Part shown: positions 1 through 5,798 of the stretch, one piece after another | Layout: each line of letters opens with the position of its first letter | How positions within the stretch are numbered: the first letter of the stretch is position 1 | Assembly: GCA_003513015.1 (NCBI GenBank) | Contig: DOTA01000099.1 | Location: 1 to 7,370, forward strand | DNA from: Chloroflexota bacterium | GTDB lineage: Bacteria; Chloroflexota; Anaerolineae; Anaerolineales; UBA11858 | DNA: 7,370 bases | Direction of reading: 5' to 3' | Notes under the pieces: generated by a model | What the model was told of the DNA's origin: nothing | What the model saw: only the letters and a program-made list of their open reading frames with translations | Database searches by the model: none | Made by a program: the position numbers and the translations under genes

Positions 1-1
1 G

Positions 2-499
2 AGGTCGTGGCAAACCCCACAAGGGAGCATCGACCAGATTTCAGAGGTGATTCAGTCCATCCGAGGGAATCCCAACTCGCGGCGGCACATTGTCAGCTCC
101 TGGAACGTGGGCGAAATCAACAAAATGGCCTTGCCCCCCTGCCACTTACTCTTCCAATTCTATGTGGCGGATGGCAAACTCTCATGCCAGCTTTACCAGC
201 GTTCAGCGGATGTGTTTTTAGGCGTGCCCTTCAACATCGCTTCGTATGCCCTACTGACCCTGATGGTGGCCCAAGTTTGTGATTTGCAACCCGGAGATTT
301 TGTGCACACTTTTGGGGATGCCCACCTTTACCTCAATCATTTGGAGCAGGCCCGTTTGCAATGCACTCGCGAGCCGTATCCCCTCCCACAAATGAAGATC
401 AACCCCAACGTGAAGGATATTTTTGGCTTTCATTTTGATGATTTTGAGTTGGTAAACTACCAAGCCCATCCCCACATCAAAGCTGAAATATCGGTATAG
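2..499 (+). CDS. thyA: Thymidylate synthase, 3' part (5' end outside window)
   Basis: Converts dUMP and methylene-tetrahydrofolate to dTMP and dihydrofolate in the cytosol. The open frame enters from the left edge in frame 2 (…[16 protein letters not shown]…), so the N-terminus is missing; 165 residues remain of about 264 usual for the family. Visible family motifs are the phosphate-binding Arg pair in NPNSRR, the catalytic cysteine in [13 protein letters not shown] (Cys codon at 140-142), the [20 protein letters not shown] segment that contacts the nucleotide, and the [12 protein letters not shown] block. The end, [10 protein letters not shown], matches the usual PHIKAPVAV-type C-terminus apart from the last residues. 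It lies 36 bases upstream of folA in the classic thyA-folA arrangement, so its dihydrofolate product is the substrate of the next gene. No sign of decay; identity is very secure. Confidence 0.97.
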   Translation, partial: RSWQTPQGSIDQISEVIQSIRGNPNSRRHIVSSWNVGEINKMALPPCHLLFQFYVADGKLSCQLYQRSADVFLGVPFNIASYALLTLMVAQVCDLQPGDFVHTFGDAHLYLNHLEQARLQCTREPYPLPQMKINPNVKDIFGFHFDDFELVNYQAHPHIKAEISV

Positions 500-535
500 A
501 CTCCTCGAACGCTACAAAACCAAACATCATCCTAT

Positions 536-1036
536 ATGGCTATGCGCAAATCAATCCTCGTGGCAATGGATCAAAACAACGGTATCGGTTATCAGAATCG
601 GTTGCCTTGGCACCTACCCGCCGAACTGAAACGATTCAAAGCCCTGACCATGGGGCATCACCTGATTTTGGGGCGCAAAACTTATGAAAGCATCGGCAAA
701 CCCCTGCCAGGGCGCACCAATATCATCGTCACGCGCAATTGTGGCTATCAGGCCACGGGTTGTATGGTTACCCACTCGGTTTCTGAAGCCTTGGCCCTGG
801 CAGAATCCCGCGGGGAGAACGAAGTTTTCATTTGTGGGGGTTCGGAAATTTATCGCGAAACGCTTCAGGAGGCAGGCCGCCTTTATTTAACGCGCGTCCA
901 CGCTGAATTCCAGATAGATACATCTTTTCCAAATTTTGATGTATCATTATGGCGTGAAGTCGCCGCGGAGTTCCATCCCGCAGATGAGAAAAATCCACAT
1001 CCCTTTACATTTTATATTCTCGAAAGGAAATCATAA
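536..1036 (+). CDS. folA: Dihydrofolate reductase
   Basis: Reduces dihydrofolate to tetrahydrofolate with NADPH, recycling the product of thymidylate synthase encoded just upstream. The 166-residue length is normal. Visible motifs: [29 protein letters not shown], with Glu30 at the position of the active-site acid (Asp27 in E. coli); [15 protein letters not shown] (about 46-60), the NADPH-binding block; and FICGGSEIY (about 98-106), containing the conserved Gly-Gly. Two in-frame ATGs exist, at 536 and 542. Neither has a recognisable Shine-Dalgarno sequence, so the exact start is uncertain by two residues. Translation may depend on the preceding thyA, 36 bases upstream. The stop TAA shares one base with the start of mscL, so the three genes are very probably one transcript. 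Confidence 0.97.
   Translation: MAMRKSILVAMDQNNGIGYQNRLPWHLPAELKRFKALTMGHHLILGRKTYESIGKPLPGRTNIIVTRNCGYQATGCMVTHSVSEALALAESRGENEVFICGGSEIYRETLQEAGRLYLTRVHAEFQIDTSFPNFDVSLWREVAAEFHPADEKNPHPFTFYILERKS
1022..1028 (+). promoter_or_regulatory. Shine-Dalgarno of mscL
   Basis: GAAAGGA lies nine bases before the mscL ATG and within the last codons of folA. It is a clear ribosome site for a gene that overlaps its predecessor. thyA-folA spacing, by contrast, shows no such site. Confidence 0.6.
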
Positions 1037-1482
1037 TGCTCAAAGAATTTAAAGCATTTGCAATGCGCGGCAATGTGATCGACATGGCGATTGGTATTGT
1101 GATCGGCGGAGCCTTTGGCGTAATAATAAAATCACTGGTGGATGATATTTTGATGCCAATTTTGGGATTGCTCTTGGGCAACGCCGATTTCACCAATCTG
1201 TTCATTGTTTTGCGGGAGGGTACCCTTGCCGGGCCTTATAGCACATTGGCTTTGGCGAAAGAGGCTGGCGCGGTCACCGTCAATTATGGGCTTTTCATCA
1301 ATGCAGTGGTCAGTTTTATCATCGTGGCGTTCGCCATCTTTTTACTGGTGCGGAGCATCAACCGCATGCACCAAAAAGAAGAAATACCCCCTGCCGAGCC
1401 AACAACCAAAGCCTGCCCTTATTGTTTTTCGAAAATCCCTATTCAGGCCACCCGTTGCGCCAATTGCACTTCAGATTTATAA
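1036..1482 (+). CDS. mscL: Large-conductance mechanosensitive channel MscL with C-terminal zinc-ribbon motif
   Basis: Homopentameric inner-membrane channel that opens under membrane tension during hypo-osmotic shock. The N-terminus [43 protein letters not shown] is diagnostic: an amphipathic start, the RGNVIDMA motif and the pore helix TM1 (about 15-45). A periplasmic loop follows (about 49-82), then TM2 (about 86-105, [22 protein letters not shown]). Unlike the E. coli protein, whose cytoplasmic end is a charged helix bundle, this one ends in CPYC-x10-CANC (Cys127, 130, 141, 144), a probable zinc ribbon; similar tails occur in MscL of some other bacteria. The ATG overlaps the folA TAA by one base. 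A GAAAGGA Shine-Dalgarno lies inside the folA end (about 1022-1028), which supports this start and translational coupling. The stop codon lies inside the stem of the terminator. Confidence 0.97.
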   Translation: MLKEFKAFAMRGNVIDMAIGIVIGGAFGVIIKSLVDDILMPILGLLLGNADFTNLFIVLREGTLAGPYSTLALAKEAGAVTVNYGLFINAVVSFIIVAFAIFLLVRSINRMHQKEEIPPAEPTTKACPYCFSKIPIQATRCANCTSDL

Positions 1483-1526
1483 ATAAAGGTGCCTCCCAAT
1501 CACAAAATGGGAGGCACCTTTATTTT
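1481..1526. terminator. Bidirectional intrinsic terminator between mscL and the apt-like gene
   Basis: A perfect 18-bp inverted repeat (1481-1498 with 1508-1525) encloses a 9-base loop. The GC-rich core is GGTGCCTCCCA; the outer arms are A-rich on the left and end in TTTATTTT on the right. Read on either strand it gives a stem followed by a U-rich tract, so it can stop the thyA-folA-mscL transcript and the convergent phosphoribosyltransferase transcript. The mscL stop codon is inside the left arm. Confidence 0.92.
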
Positions 1527-1553
1527 GCGGGCACACCATCTGCTCGCGAATGT

Positions 1554-2063
1554 CTAAACACCATCATGCCAAAGGGCAAAGCAAAAATAATCATCCTGCA
1601 ATTTTAGGGTCTGGGGGTTTTGGTCGATATTAATCGTAGCAATGCCAATCACCGTAGCCTGCAACTCTTCCAGCAATTCGACGGCGGCTTTGGCCTGGGT
1701 GCCGGTTTCGATCCACTCATCAACCAGCAGAATCCGGTCGCCGGGTTTGAGTAGATCGGTACGCAATTCCAGGGTTTTTAGCTCCCCGGTATAATCAGAA
1801 AACTGGCGAGAAACCACCGGTACCGGAAGTTTCCCGCCTTTACGGATGGGGATAAAGCGTTTTTGTAGATATAGTGCCAGGGCTGTGCCCAAGATGAAAC
1901 CCAAAGCATCAATACCGGCGACATATTCAAATTCCAGGCTCGAAAAGGGTGCGGATAGATCGGCCACCAGCTTCAAAAAAGCCTCGGAATCGGTAAACAA
2001 GGGCGTTACATCACAACGCGGGCCAGAGGTATTGGTATCGATGAGTTTTAGATAATCTTTCAT
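1554..2063 (-). CDS. Adenine phosphoribosyltransferase-like protein
   Basis: Type I phosphoribosyltransferase of the APRT-like group, expected to join a purine base (adenine in true Apt) to PRPP. The 169-residue length fits Apt. The core resembles Apt: YVAGIDALGFILGTALAL (about 48-65), like the family's YVAGIEARGFIFG, and FIPIRKGGKLP, like Apt's RKxGKLP loop. The PRPP-binding motif is RILLVDEWIETGTQ (Asp115-Glu116 acidic pair), where textbook Apt has VDDLLATGGT. The acidic pair and TG are kept, but the Trp and the following Glu differ. This variant seems to mark an APRT-like subfamily, so substrate specificity is not certain and I leave the symbol blank. The gene is convergent with mscL and divergent from the lipoprotein gene. 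The ATG is preceded only by a weak AGAG, and a promoter-like sequence sits close upstream. Confidence 0.85.
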   Translation of the reverse strand: MKDYLKLIDTNTSGPRCDVTPLFTDSEAFLKLVADLSAPFSSLEFEYVAGIDALGFILGTALALYLQKRFIPIRKGGKLPVPVVSRQFSDYTGELKTLELRTDLLKPGDRILLVDEWIETGTQAKAAVELLEELQATVIGIATINIDQNPQTLKLQDDYFCFALWHDGV

Positions 2064-2075
2064 ATAATCTCTACA

Positions 2076-2103
2076 AGCATAATTTTCTTTGCGAAAAGTT
2101 CAA
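2076..2103 (-). promoter_or_regulatory. Putative promoter of the apt-like gene
   Basis: On the minus strand TTGAAC (2098-2103) and TATGCT (2076-2081) are separated by 16 bases, a fair sigma-70-like pair. The predicted transcription start would be about six bases before the ATG at 2063, giving a very short leader. It overlaps the promoter-like elements of the divergent lipoprotein gene. Confidence 0.45.
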
Positions 2104-2116
2104 GAAATGTTAGCAT
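2089..2116 (+). promoter_or_regulatory. Putative promoter of the META lipoprotein gene
   Basis: TTGCGA (2089-2094) and TAGCAT (2111-2116) are 16 bases apart, and TGT directly before the -10 makes it an extended -10 (TGTTAGCAT). It lies inside the 80-base divergent region and interleaves with the minus-strand promoter, so the two may interfere with each other. Match quality is moderate. Confidence 0.4.
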
Positions 2117-2130
2117 TGGGAATAAAGCAA

Positions 2131-2137
2131 AAAGGAG
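2131..2137 (+). promoter_or_regulatory. Shine-Dalgarno of the META lipoprotein gene
   Basis: AAAGGAG lies six bases before the ATG at 2144. It is the strongest ribosome site in the window and fixes the start of the lipoprotein gene. Confidence 0.8.
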
Positions 2138-2143
2138 CACAAA

Positions 2144-2557
2144 ATGAAGAGTAAGTATATCATAATTATATATTTTTTCGTCGGCATGATCTTCTTAAGC
2201 GCTTGCGGCCAGGGGGCTGATCCGTTGGCTGGCACTACCTGGGATCTGGTATCCATCGCGGGAGCGCCGCTGATCGAGGGTACGGCCATCACGGCTACTT
2301 TCGACAGTGGGCAAATCGGCGGCTCCGCCTGCAACTCCTATTCCGGCAGCTACACCGTGAACAAAGATACAATCACTATCGGGCAAATCGCCAGCACGGA
2401 AATGTACTGCGTGGAGCCCGCGGGGGCCATGGATCAGGAGTCCGCCTACTTCACTTATTTGCTCCAGGCCCAAAAGTTCGAAACCAGCGCGGGGAAACTG
2501 AGCATCATTACGAGCGGAGGCGCGACCCTTGTTTTCGAACCCATCCCAACGGAGTGA
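2144..2557 (+). CDS. META-domain (HslJ-like) lipoprotein
   Basis: A small exported lipoprotein of 137 residues. The N-terminus has Lys2 and Lys4, a hydrophobic stretch (IIIIYFFVGMIFL) and the lipobox LSAC, with Cys21 as the predicted lipidation site, so the mature protein should be anchored to the outer face of a membrane. The rest is a single META domain as in HslJ: LAGTTWDLVSIAG (about 28-40), the hallmark GGSACNSYSGSY (about 59-70) and IASTEMYC (about 82-89), ending in a beta-strand-like TLVFEPIP. Cys63 and Cys89 are the pair usually kept in the family. HslJ is linked to heat response and novobiocin resistance in E. coli, but the biochemical role of META domains is not established, so no function is assigned. 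It appears to be monocistronic, between its own promoter and a terminator. Confidence 0.92.
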   Translation: MKSKYIIIIYFFVGMIFLSACGQGADPLAGTTWDLVSIAGAPLIEGTAITATFDSGQIGGSACNSYSGSYTVNKDTITIGQIASTEMYCVEPAGAMDQESAYFTYLLQAQKFETSAGKLSIITSGGATLVFEPIPTE

Positions 2558-2594
2558 TTCGTTTCGCTTCAATATTTATCAAGGAAAAGAAGTG

Positions 2595-2646
2595 GATAAG
2601 AAAACAGGTATACACGGAAAACCGTTGTATACCTGTTTTCTTTATC
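2595..2646. terminator. Bidirectional terminator between the lipoprotein and CpXC genes
   Basis: A long, nearly perfect inverted repeat (left arm 2595-2617, loop AAAA 2618-2621, right arm 2622-2646). The core is AAGAAAACAGGTATACACGG against CCGTTGTATACCTGTTTTCTT, with one-base bulges. The right arm reads CCTGTTTTCTTT on the + strand and the left arm gives an equivalent U-rich tail on the minus strand. It fits a shared terminator for two convergent genes. Confidence 0.85.
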
Positions 2647-2661
2647 TATGAGCTATTCGAC

Positions 2662-4041
2662 CTACCCGCCCTTAAAACTGCGGCGCATGGCAAAGCGCAA
2701 CACCGCCTCATAAACCTTTTGAATACGCGCTACAGTTTCTTGCTGCTGCGCTTTTTCTTTGCCTTTGGCTTCTTCCGCCACCGCTTGCCCTTGAGCAATC
2801 AGGCTGGTGAGCACTTGCATGAGTTCGGGGGTAACTTCGTCAGCATTTTCCTCCAAGGCTTGCGCTAAAGCAGCCTCGTCATCCACCAAATCCATCAACT
2901 CTTCCACAAATACGAGTTCATCCGGGGGTGCGGAGGCACTCTCGATAATTGTCATAATTTGTTGCAAACGCGCGGAGCGATCCAGATTCCCAGCTTTGCG
3001 GGCGGCATCCAGTTCACTGGTTAGCACCTGCAAGAAGAGATCATCAATTGCTTCGATATTTTGCATCACGGCTTCTTCCAGCTTGGGAGCCTGCAAAAGG
3101 GTTTCCAGATTCTTTTGGGCCACCTGTGCCCGATTTTTCATTTCTTCATCGTATTCGAGCGTCAAGGTCAACAGCAATTGGCGTTTTTCTACCAGTTTTT
3201 CGCGCGTCTCGCCATTGGCTTGATCGATACGCGCACTCAGAATAGTGAAGAATTCATAATCCATGGCCTGGCGCACAAACTGAACATAGGCCTGCAAGCG
3301 CGTTTCGGAGGGCGCTTCCGCCACTAAATCTGCGATTTTTTCGCGGGTCAGATTATTGCCCAAAGCTTGCAGCGCTTTCAGGGCCGCCTGAACCTCCCCG
3401 GATTGGGCTTTGATCTCCCGGCCTTTGGCGGTATGCTCTAAAAGTAGGTTTTGCAACCCATTCAACTCTCGGGCGGCATTTTCATCCTGGTTATACATGG
3501 CTGCCTGCATCAGACTGCCAAATAACCCGAAGAATTCATCATCCATAGCCTGCTCTTCCTGCTGGATGATTTGCAACTGCGACTCGGGCGAAGCGGTAAT
3601 CAAGCGCTCGATTAAGCGCATGCGATCTTGCTGGGCTCGGATCATCTCTTTAGTGATACCGTCAGCCTCCAAGACCGTTTCCATCATAAGTTGCAAAGTA
3701 AACATGGTGCGCGGATTGAAAAGATAACCTTTGCGTTTTTCTTGAGGCAAGCCATCCACAGCTTTTTTGATTAATGGGCCAATCACCCGTTCTTGCTCAC
3801 GCACGGGCAAGGCCAATTCCGCAGGGAAGTAGGTTAGCAAGAGTTCCTTTTCAGGGTCATGGTAAACCAGGGGAGTTGCCAGGCCACCCTGGTATCCGCA
3901 GGCGGGACATTGAGCAAAATTGACTTGGCCCGAAAGAAAGCGCTGCTTATCTTCCGGGTTAGCGCCCACATCAAAAAGTTGCTGCACATCGGCAACAATC
4001 GGCTGGCGGCACTGAGGACAGCTAATTTGAGTTCGAGGCAT
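2662..4041 (-). CDS. CpXC-domain zinc-binding protein with a long helical repeat region
   Basis: Function unknown. The first ~130 residues form a CpXC domain: CPQC (Cys8, Cys11) and CPACGY (Cys45, Cys48) give four likely zinc ligands, followed by the LLLTYFPAELALP segment common in these proteins. The remaining ~330 residues are strongly helical, rich in Glu, Gln and Leu. They contain at least three similar blocks, each starting A(M/I)DxxF(F/L): AMDDEFFGLFGSLMQ (about 164), AMDYEFFTILSARID (about 258) and AIDDLFLQVLTSELD (about 330). No membrane segment or signal peptide is seen, so it is probably cytosolic and perhaps a scaffold. A longer frame opens with TTG at 4053, but that TTG merges with the GGAG Shine-Dalgarno (4048-4051) of the ATG at 4041, so the ATG (459 residues) is preferred. 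It lies 79 bases after a same-strand sensor kinase and may share its transcript. A CpXC domain is near certain; the role is not. Confidence 0.88.
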   Translation of the reverse strand: MPRTQISCPQCRQPIVADVQQLFDVGANPEDKQRFLSGQVNFAQCPACGYQGGLATPLVYHDPEKELLLTYFPAELALPVREQERVIGPLIKKAVDGLPQEKRKGYLFNPRTMFTLQLMMETVLEADGITKEMIRAQQDRMRLIERLITASPESQLQIIQQEEQAMDDEFFGLFGSLMQAAMYNQDENAARELNGLQNLLLEHTAKGREIKAQSGEVQAALKALQALGNNLTREKIADLVAEAPSETRLQAYVQFVRQAMDYEFFTILSARIDQANGETREKLVEKRQLLLTLTLEYDEEMKNRAQVAQKNLETLLQAPKLEEAVMQNIEAIDDLFLQVLTSELDAARKAGNLDRSARLQQIMTIIESASAPPDELVFVEELMDLVDDEAALAQALEENADEVTPELMQVLTSLIAQGQAVAEEAKGKEKAQQQETVARIQKVYEAVLRFAMRRSFKGG

Positions 4042-4047
4042 AAGATT

Positions 4048-4051
4048 CTCC
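4048..4051 (-). promoter_or_regulatory. Shine-Dalgarno deciding the CpXC gene start
   Basis: GGAG on the minus strand is six bases before the ATG at 4041. It overlaps the competing TTG codon, which therefore is unlikely to be the initiator. Confidence 0.7.
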
Positions 4052-4120
4052 AATATTATTCATCCCAGGGCAGGATACTCATCCTCCAGGGATTTATGAT
4101 TTCTTTGATTATTTCCTAAT

Positions 4121-5716
4121 TCAGCGGGGCAGCGAAAAACAAATGCGTGCGCCCCCCTCGGGGCGGGGATCCACCCAGATACGTCCGTGATGGGCTTCCA
4201 CGATGGCTCGCGTCAAATACAATCCCAGGCCAGCCCCTTTGGTGGTACGGCTGGCCGAATCCGCCCGATAGAAGCGATCAAATATATGCGGGATGTCACC
4301 CGGCGCAATTCCGGGGCCTTGATCCTGCACGCAGATAATGATCTGTTCGGGGCGGACTTGCCCGCTAATCCGGATTTCGCCGCCATCTGGGGAATATTTG
4401 ATGGCGTTCGAGAGCAAGTTTGAGAGCACCTGGGCCAAGCGGTCTTCATCAGCAACCACCACCGGGAACTCAGCCGGGAAATCGACCACAATGGTGTGCC
4501 GGTTCGTTTGGGTGCGAAATTTTTCGGCCAGCCGCTCGGCAAAAACGCCAAAAGCCATATCCGCCAGATTGAGACTGATGCCCCCGGCTTGCAGGCGAGA
4601 GGCATCCAACAAGTTTTCGATCAACTCCGTCAGGCGGTCGGCCTCTTCTTCGATGACTTCCAGGCTATCCTGAATGATCTCGCGCTCCCAGTTGGCATCG
4701 TCTCGCCGTAAGGTTCCCACATATCCTTTAATGAGGGCCACGGGAGTTTTCAACTCGTGGCTGATGACGGAAATAAAAACGCTCTTGAGTTCCTCCGCTT
4801 CGCGAAAATGCGTAATATCGCGCACCGAGGCGATGATATTGAGTAAATTGCCATCATCCGAGAGCAACGGCGCATAAGTGATGCCCACCGCCAGCGGGAT
4901 GCCGCCGGGCCGCACGAGATCACCTTCCACGTACAGGGTCGCCCGAGCAGTCAAAGGCCAGCCATCGGCTTCGGCACCTTCCAGGGTGGGGCCTTGCTCG
5001 CGCCGCGCCCAACGAATGACATTCTCGTGGCTCAAGCCCTGGATTTGATCCATTTTTTCGCCCCATAAACGGCAAAAAGCAGGATTGCAGCGTTCAATGA
5101 TGTGATCGGGTGTGAGGATCAAAATGCCATCAGCCGCCGAATCAAGCAAGGCATCCAGGCGTTGTTTGTCGCGCGTCACCTGGGTATAAAGTTGGGCATT
5201 ATGAACAGCGATAGCAGCCTGGTTGGCAAAACTTTGCAGCAAATTGCGATCATTACCGGAAAAGCGTCCGCGATAAGCCCGGAAGATAAAAATCAGGCCA
5301 ACCACGCGCCCGTGGGCATTCAAAGGCAAGGCCACACCGCTCAAGAGATTGGTGCGAGCCACTTGCGCCAAAGCCTGCATTAAGCGATTGACTTCGGGGC
5401 TGCCGTACTGATCGGGGTCTTCGGTTTGGGGCTGGCCAGAATCCTGGGTTTGTTCTTCTTTATGCTTGGCTTCGGAAACATCCGTGAGCAGCGGCTTGAG
5501 ATTTTCAAGCAAAGCCGGCGAGATGCCGTACGCTGCGGCAATCTCCCAATCACCTATTTCGCGCTGTAAGGCGATCAAACCCGCTTGCCCGGCAAGGATC
5601 TCCACCGAGAGGCGCAAAATCCGCTCCAGGAGTTTTTCGAGATCCAACTCCTGGGTCATGGCGCGGGCGATTTCGAGTAAAAAATCGCGTTGGCGAGTAC
5701 GGTAATCGGGTAACAT
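4121..5716 (-). CDS. Soluble GAF-PAS sensor histidine kinase
   Basis: Cytoplasmic two-component sensor kinase with no membrane helix. Domains in order (numbering from the ATG at 5716): a GAF domain (about 10-190) after the typical FLLEIARAMTQELDLEKLLERIL lead-in; a PAS domain (about 200-305, LDSAADGILILTPDHIIERCNPAFCRLWG); HisKA with H-box SVISHELKTPVALIKGY, whose His320 is the phospho-acceptor; then the HATPase with N-box LSNLLSNAIKYSPDGG (Asn437), G1 DQGPGI (Asp465), F-box IFDRFYR and G2 KGAGLGLYL. All catalytic motifs are intact. The GAF domain carries a polar Glu/Gln/Asp-rich insert at about 76-107. No receiver domain or response regulator is in the window, so its partner is unknown; the signal is also unknown. 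A 14-residue longer frame opens at TTG 5758, but that part is encoded by repeat-like DNA and looks spurious. Neither start has a clear Shine-Dalgarno. Confidence 0.93.
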   Translation of the reverse strand: MLPDYRTRQRDFLLEIARAMTQELDLEKLLERILRLSVEILAGQAGLIALQREIGDWEIAAAYGISPALLENLKPLLTDVSEAKHKEEQTQDSGQPQTEDPDQYGSPEVNRLMQALAQVARTNLLSGVALPLNAHGRVVGLIFIFRAYRGRFSGNDRNLLQSFANQAAIAVHNAQLYTQVTRDKQRLDALLDSAADGILILTPDHIIERCNPAFCRLWGEKMDQIQGLSHENVIRWARREQGPTLEGAEADGWPLTARATLYVEGDLVRPGGIPLAVGITYAPLLSDDGNLLNIIASVRDITHFREAEELKSVFISVISHELKTPVALIKGYVGTLRRDDANWEREIIQDSLEVIEEEADRLTELIENLLDASRLQAGGISLNLADMAFGVFAERLAEKFRTQTNRHTIVVDFPAEFPVVVADEDRLAQVLSNLLSNAIKYSPDGGEIRISGQVRPEQIIICVQDQGPGIAPGDIPHIFDRFYRADSASRTTKGAGLGLYLTRAIVEAHHGRIWVDPRPEGGARICFSLPR

Positions 5717-5798
5717 CAGCAGCCAATGGTCAGCGGTCAGCGATTGGCAGCACAACAATTTCTCTGCTATCTACTCACAGCTAACTGCTCCCGGCTAG
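5717..5798. repeat. Degenerate short-repeat intergenic sequence
   Basis: The gap between the aminotransferase and kinase genes looks like low-complexity intergenic repeat DNA. On the minus strand GCTGACC occurs twice in tandem (5728-5741) inside an inverted pair GCCAAT/ATTGGC (5722-5727 and 5743-5748). Farther up are related words such as GTTAGCTGTGAG and AGATAGCAG. I see no good promoter or terminator here, so the kinase may be read from the aminotransferase promoter. Confidence 0.5.

Noticed and set aside
7..282. A 91-codon open frame near the left edge
   Set aside because: It is out of frame with thymidylate synthase, whose catalytic motif lies in the overlapping frame.
2195..2572. A 125-codon minus-strand open frame across the lipoprotein gene
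   Set aside because: It overlaps a gene with a strong Shine-Dalgarno, lipobox and META motifs. Its own sequence has no recognisable domain.
2554..2868. A + strand open frame after the lipoprotein gene
   Set aside because: It runs through the terminator hairpin and then antisense to the CpXC gene, with no ribosome site.
4042..4053. TTG start for the CpXC gene four codons upstream of the ATG
   Set aside because: The TTG merges with the GGAG ribosome site that sits at proper distance from the ATG at 4041.
4054..4120. Possible terminator between the kinase and CpXC genes (AGGAT/ATCCT inverted pair)
   Set aside because: Only five base pairs and no T tract on the minus strand; too weak to call.
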